From: Baffinella frigidus
Lineage: Eukaryota; Cryptophyceae; Cryptomonadales; Baffinellaceae
Assembly (NCBI GenBank): GCA_026770585.1
Contig: MU646340.1
Span: 906,639 to 931,952 of the forward strand
Length of the DNA stretch: 25,314 nucleotides
Direction of reading: 5' to 3'
Below the pieces are notes generated by a model, which saw nothing but the letters and a program-made list of their open reading frames with translations, was not told the origin of the DNA and searched no databases. Positions 8,776 to 17,327 of this stretch are shown one piece after another. Within the stretch, counting starts at the first letter, position 1. Each line of letters begins with the position of its first letter. Position numbers and translations under genes: made by a program.

Positions 8776-9106
8776 TTCGCAAAATCCATATGCCCTACGG
8801 GGTAATTCCCTAGGGGCATTGGGGGGTTCCTACGAATATGGGTTAAGGCAGTCACTGTCGAGTTTATCTTCCAGTTCGGACTGTCTTCGGACTGCACTTC
8901 TGAAACCGGACACGACCAAATGCCCCCATCGGTTCACCAAATCGAGGATATCGATTGAGAGACGCCCCCACTGCAAACGTCGATTTCCACCGGAATGGCG
9001 CAAAAGCCCGGCAGAAACTCAAAAAACCAAAATTCACGATTTCATCCTCTTCAAAATCTTGAACGTGGTCGGCCGCAGGGGAATCTGTAGAAGACCTGGG
9101 GCCAGG
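8776..9106 (+). promoter_or_regulatory. 5' flank/UTR of the CTL gene
   Basis: This stretch precedes the chosen ATG at 9107. No clear TATA box or initiator is visible. It is open in the same frame as the CDS from 8819, which would add 96 residues. I treat it as untranslated because the MGC start at 9107 matches the start of known family members. The sequence around the start, GCCAGGATGG, has purine at -3 and G at +4. Confidence 0.4.
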
Positions 9107-12100
9107 ATGGGATGCTGGGGGTCAAAAGACGAGGAGGTGACCGAACAGGAGATCACAGAGGCGCAGGGCAAGGCCGCCACGAAGGGCGGCTCCGCGCTGA
9201 CGGTGATCCCCCCCTTGAATTGGGACGAGCCCCCTCTTGATTAAATTGTGACGCTGCGCGAATAGGCGCGAAAACGCCGCACGGGGAGGGGGATGCGGCT
9301 GAGACGATTTTGCGTGTGTGCAGGGGACGACCTTTGAGTTGAAGGAGGACCGCGGATGCACAGACTTCCTCTGCCTGCTCATCCTCATCGTCTTCTGGGG
9401 ATGCATGCTCTTTGTGGGAATCCTGGCTTTCGTCCGCGGAGAACCTGCGCGGCTGCACAATGGCTACGACTTCAACGGAAACCTCTGCAACTTCGGCTCC
9501 AACGCTGTCAAGCCATACCTGTACCGACCTCAACCCGTCCCCGCTCCTGCACTCCTCAATGGAGGACACGGTGCCCTTTCCACGTTTGGACTGATTTCTC
9601 CGTGCGCGGGGCCCCGCAGATACTACCCCTACCCTTACGCCGTGGCTGGAGCGGAGCCAGACCTCACCTGGGCAACCTGCGTCAAGGAGTGCCCGTGCCA
9701 GAACGGCTGCCCCGGTGTCGAGCTCAGCGTCACCGCCCCCGACCTGTAAATAACCCCCCCCCCCGTCGATGCTCGACCCCCCTCGCGCCCTCTGCGGAGG
9801 GACCGTTCCAGAATTCTGCGGACCGAGGTCCAGCCATACCTACCTAGACTTCTCCAGCAGGACTGGCGCAGAGGGACCGTGCAGCACGTCTTGTGTGCAC
9901 CGCCATCCCCCCTCGGGCGCCATTTATGGAGGTAGCGAGAGAGCCTCTCACGGCGCTCTCCCGGCGCGGCGCGTGTGTCCAGGTGCATCATGGCGTTCAA
10001 GACGAAGATGGACAACGGCGTGGAGGTGACGTGCGGAGGCCTTGCGGACGGGCGGACGGAGATGTCGCAGTTCACGGAGATGAGCGCGCGCAACGCCATC
10101 GGCTTCCGCAAGTACTGCATGAAGCGCACGCCCGTGTGCTCCGACTGCAACAACGCCACGTGCTGCGACGGATCCAACCAGGTCATCGCGGGCAACATCA
10201 CCACCGACTTCAACGAGACCGCGTACCCAGAGCTCAAGAAGTTCGGGATCCCGCTGGGGCACAAGTACGGCTTCTGCTTCGTGCCCTACCCCTCCGCCAA
10301 GACGAGCCTGCTCACGCGCTGCCTCCCCTACCTTCTCCCCGACACCTCCTCCTTCGCCGAGGCGCTGAACAGCTACGACGAGTCCGCCAACGGGACCACC
10401 GGGAATGCGACGGTGAGCAAGGAGGACATCGAGAGTGGCTTCACGGGGGTGCTCAACGCCTTCAACAATCCGGGCGAGACCTTCAACTCCCTCATGGACG
10501 AGGTATCCGCGTCGGGACCCGAGCACAAAAAAATCCCAAACCATCAACTCTCAGCCCTCCACCCTAAACCCTACGCCCTAAATCCTAAACCCTAAACCCT
10601 AAACCCTGAACCCAATCCCAAACCCTGAGCCCTGCACCCTGAGCCCTGAACGCTTCACCCTTGACGTGATGTCCGCAGGTGAACGAGCACAAGTACTGGA
10701 TCCTGATGTCGGCAGGCATCGCGTTTGTGGTGTCGATGATCTACACCATCCTGCTCCGCGTCGCCGCGCTGCCGCTGACGATCGTGATCCTCATCGCCAT
10801 CTGGCTGATGCTGGGCGCGAGCACGGCGCTGCTCTTCTTCAAGGCGGGCGTCATCAAGCAGTCGCAGGTGCCGGTCGAGCTGTCGGGCATCACGGCCATG
10901 GACCTCCCCGCAGGTTGCCCCCGAGCACCCCCTGTGAGAACTTATGGCGTGAAAAGTGGACCGCACCAAGTGTGACCACTGTGACCCCCACACGAGTGAC
11001 GCTCCCGGGGCCTCTTGTTGGCCCTCAGCACGCGGCCTCGCTCCATGCCGTTTTTTTTGAGTCTTTCAGAAAACGAACTGTGTTGCCACCCCCCCCTGCC
11101 GAGACATGTTTGACGTTGCGCGGAGCGCCTCTGTCGGCGAGTCTGTTGTGTGTGGCAACTGGCCCCTAAACCAAATCCTTAACTCACAGGTTTCTCAAGT
11201 GACCCCTCCACCCTCAACCTGCAGGGCTTACGCTGGATGCGGCAAAACAGAACCAGAACTTGTTGATCGTGGCGGCGGTGGTTGTCGCGGTGTGCTTCGT
11301 CATCTACTCGCTCCTCTTCTGCATCATGATCCCCCGCATCATGCTCGCCATCAAGGTATCTATCTACCCACGCCAGGTCGTCAGTGAGAATTTCAGACCG
11401 CAATCGTTCGTTTCGTGGTACTGAATGGTACGTAGCCACCTGGCGAGACGCAGCTCCTCGACCTTTACACGTCCGGTCAGAATACAAAATTTCGGATCAG
11501 GGTACAATTTTTTAAATAAGGCTTGTATCCGAAATTCCAACTTATGACCTGGCGTGGCTACCGAGGACGCCCCGTGGAGGGTCGAACACATAATACGGTT
11601 ACGAGGTGAGGGTCCAGGGTTGAGGGGGAGCGATTGGTGCACCTTGGTGCCATGCGGGGGAAGCCTCCTTCCTGTCAGGAGGCTTCCCTCAACTTTCCCC
11701 AACTTTACTGAAAGCCTTGACTGAAAAACAAGACCTACAGTAAAGTCTCTGGGTGGCAGGTGATCAACATCGCGTCGTCGTGCGTCGCGTCGATGCCCAC
11801 CATCTTCCTCTGCCCCATCATTCAGTTCTTCTGGATGCTATCGCTCTTTGCATGGTGCCCCCCTATCCCTCAACCCTCAACCGTCAACCCTCAACTCTCA
11901 ACCCTCAGCCCTCAACCGTCAACCGTCAACCCTCAACTCTCAACCCTCAACCCTCAACCATTAACCCTCACCACACCATGCACTCTGAACCCTACACCCT
12001 AAACCTTGAACTCTAAACCCAGCGATGCCCGAAGGTGTTGTCTGCCCCCTTCCCCCCACCCCTGGATGCTGGCCCGTGCAGTGAAGCCTAGGCACTGATA

Positions 12101-15100
12101 CCCCTCATTTCTCCAGCGTCAACCCCGAGATTGTGTTGGGCATACCCCGGCTGAAGTGTGGCCGCTCCTCTGTCCGCAGGTGGACAGCCGTGGCGGTATT
12201 CATCGCGTCAGTTGGGGAATGGAACGCGGAGGCTCACCAGTACCAGTGGGATGACGCCACTCGCTGGTGTGCCCTCTCCTCCTCCTCTGCCCGCCCACCC
12301 CCCAGCCCCACGCTCTCCGTGCACCTTCTTGCTCAGACGCTCAACTTATTTCCTCTGTACGATTGAAAATGTCCGCTCTTAGCCGCGCCTCACGTCTCGC
12401 ACCGAAACCCGAGAGCAGTGATCCATGCGTCGTCGGAGCTGCGAAGTAACAGCGTGTGGTGACCCTCGGCAGGGCCGCGGTGTTCCACTTTTTCGGACTG
12501 CTCTGGGGGCGGGCGTTCATCCTCGCGTGTGGCCAGCTGGTGATTGCTGGCGCCGCCGCCCAGTGGTCAGCCCCCCGACGCAGCCTCCCCAGACACAATC
12601 CCATTCTCAACCCGAACACCAACGTTGACATCTTTCTTGAGGGTTTGGGACTTTATCGCATGTAGGGGCAATGTTGAAGATATCCAACCCGGCGCCCCAA
12701 CCCGGCACGCTGCACCCAGAGCGCGAGACGGCCTGGGGCTTGCGCGGATGAGTGCCCCCACCGCATCGCGTAGCCATGCCTTGAAGGTGATCAAATCATG
12801 CAGCGCACGGACGAATGACGCACCCTGCGCATGGTCGGCAAGAGTGCTCGCGCGAGCGAGCACGGCCGCTCACGGAACCTCCTCACGTGCATTGTCAGGA
12901 CGCTGTGAGGACGGAGCCCGAGGATGGACGGGCCCGCCTCGGACACGGCGCCGCGTTATCTCGGGTATTGACTGTGCTGACATGGTTGGTCGCAGGTTCC
13001 TGGCGAGCGACAAGAAGGTGCTGACGCTGCCGGTCGGGGGCGCGATCAAGCGCACGGTTCGCTACCACCTTGGCACCGCGGGCCTCGGCTCCTTCCTCAT
13101 CGCTGTCGTCCAGTTCATCCGGTGCGCTGCCCCCCCCCCACCCCCCCGTCGCCCTGCGGACGAGCGGTGGAGTGTTTCGGGACGTGATGTTGAGTGTTCT
13201 TTGGGCGGGTTGGCACCGCGGCGCGCGAGAGAGTGAGGCGCGCGCGCGCGAGAGAGAGAGAGAGAGTGAGAGAGTGAGAGTGAGAGAGTAAGAGTGTGCG
13301 AGAGAGAGAGTGTGAGAGAGAGTGAGAGAGAGAGAGAGAGAGTGACGGTGTGGGGTGATGCAGGTGGGTGTTCCGGTACTACATGTACCAGCTCAAGAAG
13401 CTCGACAAGGACAGCCGGGTCCGTCCCTCCGCCGATGTCATTCCTTGCCTAGGGCCATCGCCTCGTCGTTGCGTCCCACCGCCGAGTCGTTGCTTGCCTT
13501 GGGACCTGCCTCGACTCCCCGCCGCACCACTTTCATCGACCTGGATTGAACCACGCACTGACAGTCAGTTCTGCCCCCCACCTCCTAGCCCCGCGCGCAA
13601 ACCCGTGCTTGCTGACTCAGACTCTCGTGTTCCTGTCGTGCGTCGGGAGTTGCTTCCTGTAGCCTCGCGCTCAACCCTGTGCACGGAACATTACGTTGTG
13701 TTATTGCGGGGGAGATGTGGTGCACCACACACACTCCCGAAACGTCTCGCAAGCGATCGAGCGCACACTCCACCCTCGCACGATCCATCAGACGGCAACG
13801 ACACTCACTCACTCCACCCTCTCTCGTGGGGAGGCAGGTGGCGCCGTGCCTGACGCGAGTGGTGGCAGCGGCGTGCGTGCCTGCCAGGTAGTGGCGTGCC
13901 TGCCTCGAGAGTGGTGGTGGCGGCGTGCGTGGCAGGTGGTGGGGTGCCTGCCGTGCATCGGACAGTGCTGCTTGACTCCACCCTCTTGGGAGGAAGCAGG
14001 TGGTGGCGAGCCTGACGAGAGTGGTGGTGGCAGATTGTGGGGTGCCTGACGTGCATCGGAGAGTGCTGCCTGTGGTGCCTCGAGAAGTTCCTCGACTTCA
14101 TCAACAAGAACGCCTACATCCAGGTCCGTCTCCACCCATCCAATCTACGCCCGCAGGCCAAGCGGTCCACACCATCTTGAACGTAAATCTGACCTGGTTC
14201 TGGTCCGTGAGGGGACAGCAGAATGCCCTCTCTTATGACGACACGTGGACCCTACCAAGTGGACCGCACCAAGTGGACCACTCTCACCCAAACACTCTGC
14301 AAAGGCATTTTGCGAACAACCCATTCGTGAATAGGGCATGGGACCCTACGCAAGACCATCCCGTTGGGACATAGGCTGGTCCTGCAGACATTGTAACCGA
14401 TTCTTGGTTGGTATCCCACCCCGAATCCCTTCGTAGCCCGCTGTGTGGCACACTCGCGACTCATCACTGCTTTTCCTGGTGCAGAGCCCGTCCGGTTTGG
14501 TCACTCTCGTCGGTCATAACCTGCTCAGTTACTGAAAAGTCGTGATAGTGTCCCCCTCCTTCTCCACTTATCCGCACAGCGTAGGGCCAGAACAGCGATG
14601 GAAGGCTGTTCAGGAGGTCGCTCTTTCCCGTCAATTTTGAGCATACAAGGTTTTCACAAAACAACTCAGCCGCTGAGGTTGCTCACCCTTCTTGTTAACT
14701 GCGTGGGTCGGAATTCTCTGGAGCAAGAATGCAGCCTGCTGTTGAAGTCGCCCTGCCGCTCCCCTGCCCTTCATCTCCTCTCCTCCTCTTCACCCCCCAG
14801 CCTGCTTGCCCCCCCGTCCGACCGGTGAAAACTCCAGCACATCCTTTTTTTTGTTCTGTTATTTCTACATTCAAGTGGCTGACGGATGGTGTGGGTGGAC
14901 AGACGGCGATCAACGGGACGTCGTTCTGCACGTCGGCGGGCGTGGCGGCAAGCCTCCTCATCCGCAACTGCCTCCGCCTCGGCGCCATCACCATGTCTCT
15001 GCCCCCCCCCTCATATCGGATCCGAATTGATAGTCAAACTTTACATACACTGGTCCTTGCCAGATTCACCATGCAAGTCTCCCACACAGCGACACCTCCT

Positions 15101-17026
15101 CGATAGTCAAGGGCTGAGTGCGATAACCACGGCGTTTTGCGAAAGCAAGGGCTCGTTGCGATCGCGAGGGCTTGTGCAAAAGCAACTTGACTGTCTTTGC
15201 CAGATCCCCTCCGCCCGTGAGTGACTCAGCCAGAGTCGCTGAATCCTGTTGGAACCCCTCTCGGTTCTAGCCAAAACCGAGACCCAAGTGTTGGGTGCCG
15301 GGCGTCAGTGGGAGATTGGTGCACTCAGCTGTGCCATGCGGGTGCACGGCGTTGCGCTGTAAAGAGCCGTGCGTAGGTGCCGTGTGTAGGTGCGGAGATG
15401 GTGCCTGACGTGTTGTGATGCGTCTCACGTATGGTGCCTGCCGTGTCGCGCGGCGTCTCACGTGTCCGACGCGGAGGAGTTCCGGACGAGGAGGATTCGG
15501 TTTCACGTGTCTGACTCCGAGGAGGTCCTGACGTGTCGGGGTGTGTGGCAGATGCTCGTCGCTGTTCATCTTGATCGGCAAGATCTTCATCGCTGTCGGC
15601 ACCGGTAACACCTCTCCTCCTTCACCACGCCACACGGAGAACACACGCACAATTCAGGCCTGTGCTGGGCACGGCACACGCCCAGACCACCACCACACCC
15701 CTCAAAAGCCTGTCTCTTCTTCGTGTGCCGTGCCCAGCACAGCCCTGACATATCCGTGTTTTCTCCTTGTGCCGTGGTGAAGGAGGGGTGTATGCTCTCA
15801 GTTTCACACCGGAAGAGATTTGAAGGAGTGATGCAGCGTGGCGTGGAAGTGGTGTTCTGAAGAGGTTTTGGGGCGGCAGCGCTCATCACGGCGTTGATCA
15901 TCGTGGGTGGCGAGTGGGACAACATCACCAAGTACCCTCCCTCCCTTACCCGCACACATTTTGACCACGAGCACGTAGACACTGAGACACTGGTCCATTT
16001 ACTGCACATAATTCGACCCCTCACCTCTCAATCCGTTCCTGGGGCACCTCGCTGAAAAGACCCCCCCCCCCCCTTCCCTCACGACCACCGTAAGGCCGCA
16101 GGCATCTGCCTACTGTCGGGTCCTGGGAGGATGGTGTGTGTGATTAGCGAGTAAACGCGCGCTGACACACGCACGGCGCCGCTGGGTTTGATGGTGGTGG
16201 TGGTGGTGGTGGTGGTGGTGGTGGTGATGGTGGTGGCGGCGGCTTACGGTGCGTGCACGCAGGGCGCCGATCTTTTCGATGGTGGTGGTCGTCTTGCTGG
16301 CGTACGCCATCGGGGCAGCCTTCCTCGACGTCTGGGACATGTGCATTGATACCATCTTCCAGGTCCGAGTGCCTCCAACCCCTACCCCCTAAACTCTCAT
16401 CCCGAATTCCTACACCCCACCTCCCAAACATTAAACTCTAATCTTGATTCCCGAACCCAAATCCCAAACCCTAAACCCCGAACGCCGGGGCAACGCCGCT
16501 GGTTGCCGCTTGGTGGTAATGGATCATCGCCGATGGGTTGTCGACGTTGGTGCGTGTCAAGACATGCTGTCGCACAACCTGTACTGATCCTCCGTACTGA
16601 GCGGTAACAATTTTGACTCAGCGTTGGAGTTTTTTGTGTGAAAACATTACCCTGAACCCTATCCTAAACCCTAACCCTCAACCCTAACCCCTAACCCCTA
16701 ACCCCTAACCCCTAACCCCCGACCCCCAAACAAATCCCCTAACCCCTAACCCCCAACCCCCAAAACAGGCGTACCTGATGGACATGGAGATGGGCACGGG
16801 CAAGGCCACGGGCGAGCTCAAGAACTTTGTACGTGCCCCGAAACCCTTCCCTCAGCGAACCCCGAACCTTCCGCCCTACACCCTGCACCCTGCACCCTGC
16901 ACCCTGCACCCTACACCCTACACCCTGCACCCTACACCCTGAACCCTAATGTCCGAAGCGCACCCGCAGGTGGCGGAGAACGAGCCGAAGGGCAAGGACA
17001 TCAAGGCCGCGACCTCGCACCTCTAA
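9107..17026 (+). CDS. choline transporter-like protein (CTL/SLC44 family)
   Basis: Multi-pass membrane protein of the CTL/SLC44 family, whose animal members carry choline (and ethanolamine) across plasma or organelle membranes. Exons: 9107-9202, 9324-9745, 9983-10502, 10679-10913, 11225-11355, 11760-11854, 12180-12266, 12473-12565, 12996-13121, 13364-13418, 14034-14123, 14903-14994, 15552-15604, 15880-15931, 16263-16362, 16769-16828, 16970-17026. All introns are GT-AG and every phase matches, giving 787 aa, slightly longer than typical members (about 650-720). The N-terminus MGCWGSK fits an N-myristoylation plus palmitoylation signal, and human CTL1 also starts MGC. EDRGCTD precedes TM1 (about 47-69). 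A large Cys-rich outer loop follows with KPYLY, CVKECP and five Asn-X-Thr sequons (about 70-346). Further hydrophobic segments lie near 353-373, 375-400, 436-460, 482-512, 534-560, 585-602, 672-712 and 718-748. Family signatures include FHFFGLLWGRAFILA, RYHLGT, CLWCLEKF...NKNAY and FCTSA. Substrate is inferred from the family only. Least certain: the first donor and the start of exon 11. Confidence 0.92.
10548..10666 (+). repeat. CCCTAAA-type array in CTL intron 3
   Basis: About 15 degenerate heptamers (CCCTAAA, CCCTGAA, CCCTGCA) lie in intron 3 (10503-10678). The C-rich strand is the sense strand, and the last unit lies about 15-20 nt before the AG acceptor. Confidence 0.9.
11428..11567. repeat. 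imperfect fold-back in CTL intron 5
   Basis: AATTTCGGAT and ATCCGAAATT are perfect 10-nt inverted arms around a short AT-rich loop. Outer segments (GTAGCCACCTGGCGAG at the left, GACCTGGCGTGGCTAC at the right) also partly complement. The central part is convincing, the outer part weaker. Confidence 0.55.
11658..11688. repeat. perfect 12-bp hairpin in CTL intron 5
   Basis: GGGAAGCCTCCT (11658-11669), a 7-nt loop, then AGGAGGCTTCCC (11677-11688). It is about 70 nt upstream of the exon 6 acceptor, so it could affect splicing. A related GATTGGTGCAC...GCCATGCGGG phrase flanks it and recurs near 15315 in intron 12. Confidence 0.8.
11862..12020 (+). repeat. CAACCCT/CCGTCAA array in CTL intron 6
   Basis: A heptamer array in which CCCTCAA dominates rather than CCCTAAA, with CCGTCAA variants. 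The C-rich strand is again the sense strand. Local homogenisation of one variant suggests tandem amplification within this intron. Confidence 0.9.
13122..13363 (+). repeat. CTL intron 9: poly-C tract and GA microsatellite
   Basis: This intron starts with interrupted runs of C just after the donor (about 13130-13147). From 13227 to 13343 it is a CG/GA-rich microsatellite of GAGAGA and GAGTGA units. It ends in GATGCAG at the acceptor. Confidence 0.85.
13811..14073 (+). repeat. tandem duplication of intron 10/exon 11 boundary
   Basis: Copy 1 (13811-13974) and copy 2 (13975-14073) both begin ACTCCACCCTCT and share GGAGG(A/C)(A)GCAGGTGG, GCCTGACG(C)GAGAGTGG, GGTGGCAG, and the start of exon 11 (TGGGGTGCCTG-C-GTGCATCGGA-AGTGCTGC). 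Copy 1 contains extra internal GTGGTGG...GGCAG repeats. The real exon 11 starts at 14034 in copy 2. The decoy acceptor in copy 1 (CAG ending 13935) opens a frame reading VVGCLPCIGQCC that runs out of frame through copy 2 and hits TGA near 14046. Confidence 0.82.
14124..14902 (+). other. CTL intron 11, no recognised element
   Basis: A long intron (779 nt) with short duplicated phrases (CCAAGTGGACC twice near 14252-14280) and a pyrimidine-rich 3' third leading to the acceptor at 14902. The open frames in it show no family signal. Confidence 0.6.
14995..15551 (+). repeat. CTL intron 12 with imperfect minisatellite
   Basis: This intron (557 nt) starts with a C9 tract just after the donor. From about 15400 to 15545 it carries four or five diverged units of TGCCTGACGTGT / TCTCACGTGTCYGACGCGGAGGAG type. 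No gene is seen within it. Confidence 0.6.
15614..15788. repeat. 175-nt fold-back element in CTL intron 13
   Basis: Left arm 15614-15680 and right arm 15722-15788 (67 nt each) are reverse complements with about 10-11 mismatches. The innermost 18 bases (CTGTGCTGGGCACGGCAC-type) and the outer CTCCTTCACCACG are perfect. The loop is about 41 nt and pyrimidine-rich. It begins only 10 nt after the donor of intron 13 (15605-15879), so it occupies most of the intron. Size and design match the intergenic element at 1916-2054. Confidence 0.87.
16188..16240 (+). repeat. GGT trinucleotide microsatellite in CTL intron 14
   Basis: About 15 near-perfect GGT units upstream of the exon 15 acceptor. On the minus strand this reads as poly-His, which explains an open frame there. 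It is not coding. Confidence 0.9.
16376..16766 (+). repeat. CCCTAAA/CCCCTAA arrays in CTL intron 15
   Basis: Two arrays (about 16376-16482 and 16650-16766) flank a unique middle segment. The second array is dominated by CCCCTAA and runs directly into the CAAAACAG acceptor of exon 16, so the repeat itself supplies the pyrimidine tract and CTAAC-like branch-point candidates. Confidence 0.9.
16850..16946 (+). repeat. CCCTGCA/CCCTACA array in CTL intron 16
   Basis: This array is dominated by CCCTGCA and CCCTACA heptamers inside a 141-nt intron (16829-16969). The C-rich strand is the sense strand. The dominant variant differs from that in other introns, suggesting local homogenisation. Confidence 0.9.
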
Positions 17027-17327
17027 GCGCGCGCCTCCTCACGCACACGCGTCTCCTCAACCGCGCGCGCCTGATCCCACCTCTCCTCTCAGCGCGAGCG
17101 CCTTTCCTTGTCCAAGCCCTCTGGGAACAGCAGGGCCGACCTTTAAAGTAAAGACACGATTTGAAGTAAACACACGATCACGGATCTCGCGTCACGCACG
17201 GCAGACTGTACATAGTCCCCGCACGGAGTCTGCCGTCGTCTCACGGACAGGGCCTACATGTTTCTTTGCCGTGTATCACGAAACCCCTTGGCTTCCTTCA
17301 TTACATGTACACGTGCACGAACCCCCA
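17027..17327. other. convergent 3' regions of two genes
   Basis: This 301-nt stretch separates the CTL stop codon from the stop of the opposite-strand methyltransferase. Both 3' UTRs and poly-A sites must lie here or overlap. AAGTAAA occurs twice near 17146-17170 on plus, and TGTAAT (the TGTAA type used by green algae) occurs on minus near 17305. Neither can be confirmed as a signal. Confidence 0.5.

Noticed and set aside
8819-9106. 96-residue in-frame N-terminal extension of the CTL protein
   Set aside because: Composition is not membrane- or signal-like, and the MGC start at 9107 matches family members with a good start context.
9948-10547. 199-codon open frame on minus
   Set aside because: It is the antisense shadow of CTL exon 3, whose plus-strand product has the Cys pattern and sequons expected of the family loop.
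16110-16355. Poly-His protein on minus
   Set aside because: It comes from the GGT microsatellite in CTL intron 14.
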